Below are positions 35,502 through 44,163 of a stretch of DNA of 64,000 bases, piece after piece (the first letter of the stretch is position 1; each line of letters opens with the position of its first letter). The notes under the pieces are model-generated. The model saw only the letters and a program-made list of their open reading frames with translations, ran no database searches and was not told the DNA's origin. The translations under genes were made by a program, and so were the position numbers. The DNA comes from Acerihabitans sp035013185. GTDB lineage: Bacteria > Pseudomonadota > Gammaproteobacteria > Enterobacterales > Enterobacteriaceae. The DNA lies in NCBI RefSeq assembly GCF_035013185.1, contig NZ_JAYGJO010000017.1, positions 1 through 64,000 on the forward strand, written 5' to 3'.

Positions 35502-36491
35502 TCATTGCCTGACGATCAGCTCCACCGGTACCACCCTCTGCTGCGCGGGGCAGTCAAAACAATCGACACGATTCATTAATAATTCCACCGCCGTTCTTCC
35601 CAGGCATTCTGTATCCTGACGCAGCGTGGTGAGTCGGTAGGCAGCAAAATCAGCCTGGGGAATATCGTCAAAACCAACCATAACAACGTGCGATCGCAAG
35701 CCATGACATTGTAGATAATCCATCGCCCCCATGGCCAGCATATCAGTGGCGCAAAATAGCCCGTCCAATCGAGGTAAACGTGCCGTGAGTGCCGCCGCCG
35801 CCTCCCAACCGGCCTGATAGCCGCCGGTGGCACCAAAATACGCGGCGCATTCCAGGCCACACTGCGCCAGCGCGTGGCTAAAAGCGTCATGGCGCTGCCG
35901 GGTGCTGAAATGGGCGGGACTTTCACCGATAAATCCCGGAGTCAACACACCCATTCCGATCAGATGCTTGGCCGCCAGCCGTGCACCCTGAGCATTATCG
36001 CTGCAAACTTGATCGGCCCCCGGCAGTTCCGCCTGGCGATTGATCAAGGTCACCGGGATTCTTCGGGCCAAATACTCCTGCGCGAGGGAGAGCGGCGGCG
36101 CACCGGATGTCAGGATAACCCCGGCCACATGATAGCTCAGTAATTCGCGCAGCCGCGGTTCAAGCTGCTTGGGATCGTCAGCATTTAATAACAGCGGCAT
36201 AAAACCACGTAACGCCAGATGATGGACCAAAGGGGTAAGTAATTTGCTTCGAAAAGGATTATCAAACCCAGCGGTAACCAGGCCGATGAAATTGCTGTTG
36301 CCGGTGATCATAGAGCGGGCAATCTCATTGACCTGATAGTTCAGTTCCGCCGCTGCCGCCTCGACCCGGCGACGGGTTTTATCCGACACCGAGGCGCCCG
36401 GAGTAAAGGTGCGCGAAACCGCTGATCGTGAAACCCCGGCCAAGCGTGCCACGTCGCTGGCGGTAGCCCAGTGATTTTTTGGTTCACTCAT
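35502..36491 (-). CDS. LacI-family transcriptional regulator
   Basis: The 329-aa protein has a helix-turn-helix and hinge (residues 10-60; TASDVARLAGVSRSAVSRTF) followed by a periplasmic-binding-like sensor domain. The sensor motif NPFRSKLL and the core signature FCATDMLAMGAMDYL are visible. It leads the same-strand group with the IMPase-family enzyme, OPA antiporter and phosphatase, and is therefore the likely repressor of that group. The ligand is unknown and probably a phosphorylated sugar or polyol. The start at 36491 gives the usual LacI N-terminus. Confidence 0.88.
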   Translation of the reverse strand: MSEPKNHWATASDVARLAGVSRSAVSRTFTPGASVSDKTRRRVEAAAAELNYQVNEIARSMITGNSNFIGLVTAGFDNPFRSKLLTPLVHHLALRGFMPLLLNADDPKQLEPRLRELLSYHVAGVILTSGAPPLSLAQEYLARRIPVTLINRQAELPGADQVCSDNAQGARLAAKHLIGMGVLTPGFIGESPAHFSTRQRHDAFSHALAQCGLECAAYFGATGGYQAGWEAAAALTARLPRLDGLFCATDMLAMGAMDYLQCHGLRSHVVMVGFDDIPQADFAAYRLTTLRQDTECLGRTAVELLMNRVDCFDCPAQQRVVPVELIVRQ

Positions 36492-36650
36492 CTTACCTGC
36501 CCTTGTATTTTTACCGGGGATGGTTCCGGGGAAAGGTCACTTAGCTTGAAACATTGTCAGGCTAAGGCTCGGAGGATTATTGGGCAGTATATAACAATCG
36601 GCGCAGTGCCGAATAATCAAATCAATGCCAGCCATCTTGGCCGACACGAT

Positions 36651-36696
36651 GGATAACGCAGTCCGGTCGGTTTAACTCGACCGGACTGCGTTATCC
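36651..36696. repeat. 19-bp perfect palindrome downstream of pdxT
   Basis: GGATAACGCAGTCCGGTCG (36651-36669) and its exact complement (36678-36696) enclose an 8-base loop. It lies about 60 bases past the pdxT stop, in the 262-bp gap before the LacI gene. There is no T-tract on either strand, so it is not a standard terminator. It may be a transcript-end stabiliser or a solo repeat unit. Confidence 0.75.
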
Positions 36697-36719
36697 AAGA
36701 ATGGTACGGCATTATTTGT

Positions 36720-36747
36720 TTTCCGGCCGGGGTGAACCAGCCGGAAA
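36720..36747 (-). terminator. hairpin just past the pdxT stop codon
   Basis: TTTCCGGC and GCCGGAAA pair across 12 bases, starting seven bases past the pdxT coding end. On the - strand the stem is followed by AACAAATAAT rather than T, so termination here is weak or needs the larger palindrome downstream. Confidence 0.45.
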
Positions 36748-36753
36748 GGCCGA

Positions 36754-37320
36754 TCAGATCTTGTTGAGAAAATACTCCAGCACCGAGGTATCGTCGGTCA
36801 GTTCGGGATGAAAGGAACACACCAGGATATTCCCCTGCTCGGCCATCACGATTCTATTTTCATAGCGCGCCAGCACCGTGACGTGGTCACCTATCGACTC
36901 GATAAACGGCGCCCGGATAAACACTGCCGGAACCGACTTGCCCAACGCGGCGATAAACAACGTGGTTTCAAAGCTGTCCACCTGCCGACCAAAGCCATTG
37001 CGGGTGACCTTGATATCGATTAATCCCAGCGGAATAACCGGATGCTGTCCGCCCTCAATGCGTGCGCCACACATAATCAGTCCGGCGCAGGTGCCCATCA
37101 CCGGATGATGGTGGGCAAATTCCCTGATCGGTTCATATAACCCCCCGATTTGCAGCAAATAACTCATGGCGGTGGATTCACCACCAGGGATAATCAACGC
37201 CGCCAACGCAGTCAAATCTGCGGGTTTTTTGACCGCCACAGCGTGAAAATGACGTTGTTGCAGCTGTTGTAGATGCTCAGCAACGTCACCTTGTAACGCC
37301 AGCACCCCCACGGTTTTCAT
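36754..37320 (-). CDS. pdxT: pyridoxal 5'-phosphate synthase glutaminase subunit
   Basis: The 188-aa class I glutamine amidotransferase supplies ammonia to PdxS for one-step synthesis of pyridoxal phosphate. Visible motifs are MKTVGVLALQGDVAEH at the start, GGESTAMS (oxyanion), the nucleophile in GTCAGLI, and the His/Glu pair in SFHPELT. The ATG at 37320 is one base past the pdxS stop codon and has GGGGATGG upstream. The pair is standard in Gram-positive bacteria but uncommon in Enterobacterales, which normally use PdxA/PdxJ. Confidence 0.95.
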   Translation of the reverse strand: MKTVGVLALQGDVAEHLQQLQQRHFHAVAVKKPADLTALAALIIPGGESTAMSYLLQIGGLYEPIREFAHHHPVMGTCAGLIMCGARIEGGQHPVIPLGLIDIKVTRNGFGRQVDSFETTLFIAALGKSVPAVFIRAPFIESIGDHVTVLARYENRIVMAEQGNILVCSFHPELTDDTSVLEYFLNKI

Positions 37321-37321
37321 A

Positions 37322-38209
37322 TTACCATCCCCGTTCCTGCATACGTTCCCCGACAGCCAGAGTGGCGATATCAATCCCTTTCATCGGTGCACCCAACCCT
37401 TTGGAGACTTCCACCAATAAGGGATAATCTTCAAAGTGGGTGGTGGCCAGCACAATGGCGCGGGCGAATTTAGCCGGGTCCTCAGATTTAAAAATGCCCG
37501 AGCCTACAAACACGCCATCCGCCCCCAGTTGCATCATTAATGCGGCGTCTGCCGGCGTCGCCACCCCACCGGCGGCAAAGTTCACCACGGGTAGTTTTCC
37601 GCGTGCCTTAAGCTGCAATAACAACTCATAGGGCGCACCCAGTTCTTTGGCATAACTCATCAGCTCTTCGTCATTTTTACTGATAACGATACGAATCTGT
37701 TGATTGACTTTACGCATATGGCGTACCGCTTCGACGATATTGCCCGTACCCGGTTCACCTTTGGTGCGCAACATTGAGGCGCCTTCACCAATACGTCGCA
37801 GCGCTTCGCCCAAATCACGGCAGCCGCAGACAAACGGCACTGAAAAATCACGTTTGAGCAGATGAAACTCTTCATCCGCCGGGGTCAGGACTTCGCTTTC
37901 ATCAATGTAGTCTACCCCCATGGCCTGGAGCATTCTGGCTTCGGTAATGTGGCCGATTCGGGCTTTGGCCATCACCGGAATGCTTACCGCGTTCATCACT
38001 TCTTCAATGATCCTGGGATCGGCCATGCGCGCTACACCACCGGCGGCGCGGATATCGGAGGGTACCCGTTCGAGCGCCATCACCGCTACCGCCCCCGCAT
38101 CCTCGGCAATTTTGGCCTGTTGCGCGTTGACAACATCCATAATCACCCCGCCTTTTTGCATTTGTGCCATGCCGCGTTTTACATTATCCGAACCCGTGGT
38201 TGTGCTCAT
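37322..38209 (-). CDS. pdxS: pyridoxal 5'-phosphate synthase lyase subunit
   Basis: The 295-aa (beta/alpha)8-barrel enzyme forms a dodecamer with PdxT. It condenses ribose 5-phosphate, glyceraldehyde 3-phosphate and ammonia to pyridoxal phosphate. It is very conserved: KRGMAQMQKGGVIMDV near the start, MALERVPSDIRAAGGVARM and VPFVCGCRDLGEALRRI follow. The ATG at 38209 has TGGAG upstream and matches the family start; a longer frame to 38359 overlaps the control region and is rejected. It is divergent from a PdxR-type regulator. Confidence 0.96.
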   Translation of the reverse strand: MSTTTGSDNVKRGMAQMQKGGVIMDVVNAQQAKIAEDAGAVAVMALERVPSDIRAAGGVARMADPRIIEEVMNAVSIPVMAKARIGHITEARMLQAMGVDYIDESEVLTPADEEFHLLKRDFSVPFVCGCRDLGEALRRIGEGASMLRTKGEPGTGNIVEAVRHMRKVNQQIRIVISKNDEELMSYAKELGAPYELLLQLKARGKLPVVNFAAGGVATPADAALMMQLGADGVFVGSGIFKSEDPAKFARAIVLATTHFEDYPLLVEVSKGLGAPMKGIDIATLAVGERMQERGW

Positions 38210-38233
38210 GTTGACTCCAGTATATTGTTGCGT

Positions 38234-38301
38234 GTTGGATAATGTGGCGCTGAACCAATATGAAAAACACCTCCAATTGGGTGTTATTTTACCATCCAAT
38301 T
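38234..38301. promoter_or_regulatory. candidate PdxR operator repeats
   Basis: Two direct repeats TCCAATT lie at 38272-38278 and 38295-38301 (23 bp apart), and an inverted related site GTTGGAT lies at 38234-38240. Direct repeats a few helical turns apart, with a third reversed site, are typical of MocR-type regulators such as GabR and PdxR. They lie in the divergent gap between pdxS and pdxR. Confidence 0.45.
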
Positions 38302-38379
38302 TGTTACCCTCCACCCACCCGCGGCGTTGAATTAACATGACGGGGCAACGTAATATCAACGATAAGGAAGGCCGGAATC

Positions 38380-39801
38380 ATGTGGGTTTTGCCGATATCC
38401 GCCAGCGAAAAAAAACCACTTTACCGGCAAATTATTCAGCTGATTGAAGAGGGTATTGGCAATGGCATGCTTAATGCCGGTGAGCGACTCCCTTCGGAGC
38501 GCCAGCTCAGCGAACTGCTCGGGGTAAACCGATCCACCGTTATCACCGCGCTGGACCATTTGGCCGATCAGGGGGTGCTGCTGCGTAAAACCGGCAGTGG
38601 CACCTTTGTTAACCCGGAAAAATGGGGGCTGCAGGCCTATCCAGTGTTGAATTGGTCCCCGCCCGGCAGGGTGCCAGGGCGCAGTGGCCTGGATGACTAC
38701 GCTATCCGGGCTGAGGCGCTGCGTAAAAAATGTACCCTGCAGCAGTTGCCCCTGCTGGACCTGGGTAGCGGCAATATCACAGCGGATTTGCTACCGGAAC
38801 AAACCTTTCCGGAGTTGTCTTGGTATACGCTTTGCGCGCAGGAGCAAGACGTGGAAAACGCCTTGCTGGGATTGCACAGCTTCAGGCACGCCGTACAGCG
38901 TCACTTAAGAGATACCTTGGCGCTTGAGGTCGATCTTGATCAGATTCTGATCACCTCCGGTGCCCAGCAGGCGTTATTCCTGATTGCCCAAACCCTGCTC
39001 AAACCCGGCGATATCATCGGTGTTGAGTCCCCCTCCTATTTTTATCTGTTGCCTATTTTTCAGGCGTCAGGGCTGAGACTGTGCGCCCTGCCGATCGATG
39101 AAGAGGGGGTCATACCTGAAAAACTCAGCCAATTGTCGCAGAAGAATCGACTGAGAATGATTTTTATCAATCCGATATTCCAGAATCCTACTGGTTATGT
39201 GATGGGCCCCGAGCGAAAAAAAGCATTACTGCAGCTTTGCCGCGCTAAACAGATCCCAATCGTGGAAGATGATGCCTATAGTTTATTATCTTTTGATCCG
39301 TACACCGATATTACCCCGTTAAAAAAATACGACCGCCAGCAGCAGGTGATCTATATCGGTTCCCTGTCGAAATATATTGGCAATAATATCCGTGCCGGCT
39401 GGTTAGTTGCTCCAAAAGCCATTATTAATAAGTTGGCAAATATCCGCCAAAAGATCGACTCCGGGTTAAGCGCCCTGCCGCAACTGTTGGCGGAGCACTA
39501 TCTTATCAATCATATGGCACAGCATACGTTGCTGCTACAAACCCAACTTGGCGCACGAGCGGAGCAATTGACCCGCTGGTTGGCGCAGCAATACCCCGGC
39601 GAATTTTTGGTCAAAAAACCCCTTGGCGGCTATTTTTTGTATGCCCGGTTTACTACGGCTACCACCGGCTCAAGCCTTAATGAGATTTTATTCGATTTGC
39701 TGGAAAAACATATCATTGTCGCCCGTGGGGATGATTTTGGTGATAAAAAACCGGCATTACGCTTAAATTACGCGCATTTCACGACCGCACCGTCGCGATG
39801 A
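38380..39801 (+). CDS. pdxR: MocR/PdxR-type regulator (GntR-aminotransferase fusion)
   Basis: The 473-aa protein has an N-terminal GntR winged helix (residues 10-78; GERLPSERQLSELLGVNRSTV) joined to a fold-type I aminotransferase domain (about 115-470) that binds pyridoxal phosphate as a sensor. The PLP-lysine lies in GSLSKYIGN. In other bacteria PdxR activates pdxST when PLP is low. Its position divergent from pdxST gives this role strong support here. The ATG at 38380 is preceded by AAGGAAGG. Confidence 0.9.
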   Translation: MWVLPISASEKKPLYRQIIQLIEEGIGNGMLNAGERLPSERQLSELLGVNRSTVITALDHLADQGVLLRKTGSGTFVNPEKWGLQAYPVLNWSPPGRVPGRSGLDDYAIRAEALRKKCTLQQLPLLDLGSGNITADLLPEQTFPELSWYTLCAQEQDVENALLGLHSFRHAVQRHLRDTLALEVDLDQILITSGAQQALFLIAQTLLKPGDIIGVESPSYFYLLPIFQASGLRLCALPIDEEGVIPEKLSQLSQKNRLRMIFINPIFQNPTGYVMGPERKKALLQLCRAKQIPIVEDDAYSLLSFDPYTDITPLKKYDRQQQVIYIGSLSKYIGNNIRAGWLVAPKAIINKLANIRQKIDSGLSALPQLLAEHYLINHMAQHTLLLQTQLGARAEQLTRWLAQQYPGEFLVKKPLGGYFLYARFTTATTGSSLNEILFDLLEKHIIVARGDDFGDKKPALRLNYAHFTTAPSR

Positions 39802-39901
39802 TAGTCCGTGACGTCTGTCGACCCGGTGCCATGTTGTCCCTACCGAACACATTTTCATGGGGTGCTGCCAAATAGCGGGTAATTTTGTTATAACCACTAC
39901 T

Positions 39902-40804
39902 ATGCAAACAACGCTAGATGAACTGCGGGTGTTTATCGCAGTAGTAGACAGCGGCTCGATTACCGGCGCCGCCGAACGGCTCGCAATGACGAACTCCGCC
40001 ACGAGCCGGACGTTGGCGCGGCTGGAAGATAAGCTGGACACCACGCTGATACGCCGGACCACCCGTCGACAGGAACTCACCGAGGAGGGTCGGCTTTTTT
40101 TGGACCAGGCGCGGCGGATCCTGACGGCGATGCAAGAGGCACAAGAGATGCTGACCCGACGGCGCCATGCCCCCGCCGGGTTGCTGCGGGTTGATGCCGC
40201 CGCCCCCTTTATGCTGCACGTTATCGTACCGATGGTGCGTGCCTATCACCAACGTTATCCGCAGGTACAACTTGAGCTCAACAGCAATGATGCGGTGATT
40301 GATTTATTGCAAAAACGCACCGACGTGGCTATTCGCATCGGTCCGCTTAAAGACTCAACACTGCATGCCACCCCCATCGGCAGCAGCCGGCTGCGTATTC
40401 TCGCCAGTCCCGGTTATCTGGCTGAACATGGCACCCCGCACAGCGTCACGGCACTGTTAAACCATGCCCTGTTGGGTTTCAACCAGCCCGACTCGCTTAA
40501 TGACTGGCCGCTGCAGGATGAACAGGGTCAACCCGTGCATATCCAACCCGTGCTGTGCGCGTCCAGTGGTGAAACCCTGCGGCAATTGGCGCTAAATGGT
40601 GCCGGTATCGTATGCCTGTCGGATTTTATGACTGGCCGGGATCGACAACGCGGCGAGTTGCAGGCGGTGCTGCAGCCCTTAACCTTGACTATCCGACAGC
40701 CGATCAATGCCGTCTATTACCGCAATAGCGCGTTATCGTCGCGCATTTCATCCTTTATTGATGAACTCCGGCGCTGCCTCGACGGTAATGACATCGACAG
40801 CTAA
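39902..40804 (+). CDS. LysR-family regulator (CrgA/AaeR-like)
   Basis: The 300-aa protein has an N-terminal winged helix (residues 1-60; FIAVVDSGSITGAAERLAMTNSATSRTLARLE) and a substrate-binding domain (about 90-290). It resembles the DsdC/CrgA/AaeR group that acts on nearby transport or oxidoreductase genes. It lies 190 bp before tcyP on the same strand and could regulate it, but most LysR targets are divergent, so no target is certain. The ATG at 39902 fits the LysR family start; an upstream frame to 39857 has no family support. Confidence 0.85.
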   Translation: MQTTLDELRVFIAVVDSGSITGAAERLAMTNSATSRTLARLEDKLDTTLIRRTTRRQELTEEGRLFLDQARRILTAMQEAQEMLTRRRHAPAGLLRVDAAAPFMLHVIVPMVRAYHQRYPQVQLELNSNDAVIDLLQKRTDVAIRIGPLKDSTLHATPIGSSRLRILASPGYLAEHGTPHSVTALLNHALLGFNQPDSLNDWPLQDEQGQPVHIQPVLCASSGETLRQLALNGAGIVCLSDFMTGRDRQRGELQAVLQPLTLTIRQPINAVYYRNSALSSRISSFIDELRRCLDGNDIDS

Positions 40805-40993
40805 CCCCGCCAACCGGCCCCCGCGAACACAGCCGTGCAACCCTAAACAGCGGCTACGCTGGGTGATCTCTCGGGGGCGAGCGCATCCTATTAATTCTTA
40901 TTAATTATAAGAAAAAACATAATCCAACTGTTAATATATAAGCATACAATTTAACATGTTAGCATTATCTGAAAATCTGCTGGAGAATCACCC

Positions 40994-42385
40994 ATGAACT
41001 TACCGCTGGTGGCCAATGTATTGGTCTTTATCGCGTTGTTATTGGCCGTGGCGCGCATACCACGGCCACACTGGAGCCTGGCGAAAAAAGTCTTGCTCGG
41101 CCTGGTGCTAGGCGTGGCGTTCGGGCTAGCATTACAAGCCGTCTACGGCGCTGACAATCCGGTTTTGAAGCACTCCATCCAATGGTTTAACATCGTCGGC
41201 AACGGTTATGTCCAACTGTTGCAGATGATTATTATGCCACTGGTGTTCGCGTCGATCCTCAGTGCGGTGGCCAAACTGCATGATGCATCGTCATTAGGTA
41301 AAATCAGTCTTCTTACCCTGGGTAGCTTACTGTTTACCACGATGATCGCCGCGTTAGTGGGCGTACTGGTTACCCATCTGTTTGGACTGACGGCCGAAGG
41401 GCTGGTGCAGGGCACCCAAGAAAATGCCCGGTTGGCGGCGTTGCAAAGCGGTTATGTGGGCAAAGTGGCCGATTTAAGCGTACCGCAGTTGCTGCTGTCA
41501 TTTATTCCTAAAAACCCGTTTGCCGATTTGACCGGCGCCAATCCCACATCCATCATCAGCGTGGTCATTTTTTCCGCGTTCCTGGGCGTCGCGGCGATAC
41601 AGTTGGTCAAAGACGATGGCGTAAAAGGACAGCGGGTGCTGAACGCCATCGATACGTTACAATCCTGGGTAATGAAACTGGTGCGCCTGGTGATGAAACT
41701 GACCCCTTATGGCGTACTGGCGTTAATGACCAAAGTGGTGGCGGGGTCGAATATCCAGGACATTATCAAATTAGGCAGTTTTGTGGTGGCCTCTTATTTG
41801 GGGCTGGCGATCATGTTTGCGGTACACGCCGTCCTGCTGGCGCTGGTGGGTATCAATCCAGCGAAATTTTTCCGTAAAGCCTGGCCGGTGTTGACCTTTG
41901 CTTTTACCAGCCGTTCCAGCGCCGCCAGCATTCCACTGAGCGTAGAAACCCAGACCCGGCGCATCGGTATTCCCTCTTCCATTGCCGGTTTCGCCGCCTC
42001 ATTTGGCGCGACTATCGGTCAAAATGGCTGTGCCGGTCTCTATCCTGCCATGTTGGCCGTTATGGTGGCCCCAACCGTTGGCATTAATCCTTTTGACCCC
42101 CTGTGGATTGCCACGCTGGTCGGGATAGTCACGCTGAGCTCTGCCGGTGTGGCCGGTGTCGGCGGCGGTGCCACCTTTGCTGCGCTGATCGTGCTGCCCG
42201 CCATGGGTTTGCCCGTCACCTTGGTGGCCTTGTTGATCTCCGTGGAACCGCTGATTGATATGGGCCGCACCGCCCTCAACGTGAGCGGTTCGATGACCGC
42301 CGGTACTCTCACCAGTCAACTGATGGGACAGACTGATAAGCGGATATTCGATGCCGACAATGAGGTCGAACTGAGCCAAGGCTAA
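40994..42385 (+). CDS. tcyP: L-cystine:sodium/proton symporter TcyP
   Basis: The 463-aa DAACS-family symporter imports cystine for sulfur. It matches E. coli TcyP (YdjN) nearly throughout: WFNIVGNGYVQLLQMIIMPLVFASILSAVAKLH, FAFTSRSSAASIPLS and IGQNGCAGLYPAMLAVMVAPTVGINP. CTGGAG precedes the ATG at 40994. In E. coli it responds to CysB, and the upstream 190 bp are AT-rich with room for such sites, though I cannot define one. Confidence 0.95.
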   Translation: MNLPLVANVLVFIALLLAVARIPRPHWSLAKKVLLGLVLGVAFGLALQAVYGADNPVLKHSIQWFNIVGNGYVQLLQMIIMPLVFASILSAVAKLHDASSLGKISLLTLGSLLFTTMIAALVGVLVTHLFGLTAEGLVQGTQENARLAALQSGYVGKVADLSVPQLLLSFIPKNPFADLTGANPTSIISVVIFSAFLGVAAIQLVKDDGVKGQRVLNAIDTLQSWVMKLVRLVMKLTPYGVLALMTKVVAGSNIQDIIKLGSFVVASYLGLAIMFAVHAVLLALVGINPAKFFRKAWPVLTFAFTSRSSAASIPLSVETQTRRIGIPSSIAGFAASFGATIGQNGCAGLYPAMLAVMVAPTVGINPFDPLWIATLVGIVTLSSAGVAGVGGGATFAALIVLPAMGLPVTLVALLISVEPLIDMGRTALNVSGSMTAGTLTSQLMGQTDKRIFDADNEVELSQG

Positions 42386-42396
42386 CACCGGCGGAC

Positions 42397-43545
42397 TTAG
42401 CCACTGACGACCTGTGCCAAGAACCTTTGGCACAGGTCCAGCTGTGTCTCATCAACATATTCATCCGCTTTATGGGCCTGGGTAATTGAGCCTGGGCCGC
42501 ATACCACGGTGGGAATTCCCACGCCTTGGAACAACCCCGCTTCGGTACCAAACGCCAGGGAGTCGAATCCCTTTTGGCCGAGGACATGGGCGCATCGATG
42601 TTTAAGTGGGTCCAACGTGCCGTCATCGCATAAGCCAGGGTAGTCCGCCAATGATCGCAGTAAAATATCTGCTCCGGCGGCCACTTGGTGCATTTCGGGC
42701 AGCATAGCACGGCCAAAACGTGCCAGTTCATTTGCCAGCAGATGATGCGCGCTGTGCGGCAGTGGACGGATTTCAAAATCAAACTCACAGTGGTCGGGCA
42801 CCACGTTTACGGCGCTACCGCCGTGGATCGTGCCAACCTGTACCGTCGACCAGGGTGGATCGTAGCGGCGATCCAGCTCACCGCTGCGCCACTCCCGTCC
42901 CCGCCGGAGTAGAAACAGCACCAGCTCAGCTGCATAATCGATGGCGTTAACACCAAGATGATTCTGGGAAGAGTGCGCCGCCTGCCCTTGTACCGAGCAA
43001 CGCCAGGCGCTTTTACCCTTATGCGCGGTGGCTACCCTCATCAGAGTCGGCTCGCCGATAATGCAGGCGGTGGGGCGGGCGTCATCGTTCGCCAACTCCG
43101 CCAATAAGCCTCGCACACCAACGCAGCCAATCTCCTCATCATAACTGATGGCAATATGTACCGGCGTCGCGTCCTTCCCCCGAGTGGCCTTGATAAAGTG
43201 CGGTACCATGGCCAGGACGCAGGCCAGGTATCCCTTCATATCGGCACTGCCTCGACCGTAAAGTCGTCCATCTCGCCGGGTCAGGATAAAAGGGTCGCTA
43301 CACCAGGGTTGCCCCGCTACCGGCACCACATCAGAATGCCCAGAAAAACAGATACCTCCGCGGTCCGCAGGTCCGATAGTGGCATAGAGATTAGCGCGGC
43401 CGCCATCGGCGCTATAGACCCGCCGAGCGTTAATCGTATAATCCGCCAGATAGGATTCGACAAAATCGATGAGCGGTAGATTGGAATCGAGGCTCAGCGT
43501 GGGGAAAGCCACTAGCGTCGACAGCAGTTCGATAGCGGTAGGCAT
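42397..43545 (-). CDS. ArgE-like N-acyl amino acid deacylase (M20A)
   Basis: The 382-aa two-metal hydrolase has the ligand motifs FSGHSDVVP, YGRGSADMKGY, SYDEEIG and QAHKADEY. It belongs to the alpha-proteobacterial acetylornithine-deacetylase type, not the E. coli ArgE type. It stands at the end of a - strand locus with a Rid protein, amino-acid ABC transporter and ureohydrolase, not with arg genes. I infer it deacylates an imported N-acyl amino or guanidino compound. The ATG at 43545 has AAGGA ten bases upstream. Confidence 0.82.
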   Translation of the reverse strand: MPTAIELLSTLVAFPTLSLDSNLPLIDFVESYLADYTINARRVYSADGGRANLYATIGPADRGGICFSGHSDVVPVAGQPWCSDPFILTRRDGRLYGRGSADMKGYLACVLAMVPHFIKATRGKDATPVHIAISYDEEIGCVGVRGLLAELANDDARPTACIIGEPTLMRVATAHKGKSAWRCSVQGQAAHSSQNHLGVNAIDYAAELVLFLLRRGREWRSGELDRRYDPPWSTVQVGTIHGGSAVNVVPDHCEFDFEIRPLPHSAHHLLANELARFGRAMLPEMHQVAAGADILLRSLADYPGLCDDGTLDPLKHRCAHVLGQKGFDSLAFGTEAGLFQGVGIPTVVCGPGSITQAHKADEYVDETQLDLCQRFLAQVVSG

Positions 43546-43558
43546 TATCAATTCATCC

Positions 43559-43966
43559 TTATGATTTTACCGCGATAACATCAATTTCAACCCACCACTC
43601 CGGCCGAGCCAGGTGGCTGATCATCAGACCGGTGGACACCGGAAATACCCCTTTTAACCATCGACCCATGATGGTGTAGACCGTCTCGCGGTAGCGCACG
43701 TCGGTTAGGTATACCGTGATTTTACAGATATCCTCAAGCTTGCTGCCCGCCTCTTCCAGCAGCATGTTAATGTTGTACATGGCCTGTTCGGTTTGTGCGG
43801 CCACATCGCCCGTACCCACCGACTCGCGGGTGTCTAAATCCTGGCCAATCTGGCCACGCAGAAACACCATATTGCCGGCCACTACGGCCTGGCATAAATC
43901 ATTATCCAAATGCTGCTCGGGATAGGTATCTTTGGTATTAAAAGGACGTATACGGGTATGGTTCAT
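43559..43966 (-). CDS. Rid/YER057c/UK114-family protein
   Basis: The 135-aa chorismate-mutase-like trimeric protein shows the family GQIGQDLDT and ICKITVYLTDVRYRE stretches. RidA removes reactive imine intermediates. The Arg that catalyses this in RidA (in FPARSC) is replaced by Ser here (FPVSTG), so it belongs to a Rid group whose activity is not established. The ATG at 43966 has TTGGAG upstream; a longer frame to 44086 is noncoding in character. It lies 13 bp before the deacylase gene. Confidence 0.8.
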   Translation of the reverse strand: MNHTRIRPFNTKDTYPEQHLDNDLCQAVVAGNMVFLRGQIGQDLDTRESVGTGDVAAQTEQAMYNINMLLEEAGSKLEDICKITVYLTDVRYRETVYTIMGRWLKGVFPVSTGLMISHLARPEWWVEIDVIAVKS

Positions 43967-44163
43967 GCCATTTTCTCCAACGTTTGACGGGTTAATACCC
44001 TGCATGTTTCGTGCGCCACTCTGTTGGCGGTGCCCGTTGATCCACATCATCTGATAAGCACCGGATTCACCGCTTTGTTGCAACACGACATCGTTTGGGT
44101 ATAGCGTTTGTCATGACCGGGGCATTTGCCACCGGTCAGATACGACAACAGCGCAGCCTCGAT

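Noticed and set aside
38209..38359. Longer N-terminus for PdxS
   Set aside because: It covers the divergent control region and is not present in any PdxS I know.
41999..42433. A 144-codon frame on the - strand overlapping the end of tcyP
   Set aside because: It is His/Gly/Gln-rich without hydrophobic core, and is a shadow of the tcyP coding sequence.
42397..43545. Housekeeping acetylornithine deacetylase argE
   Set aside because: The sequence is of the alpha-proteobacterial type and lies in a catabolic locus with no arginine biosynthesis genes.
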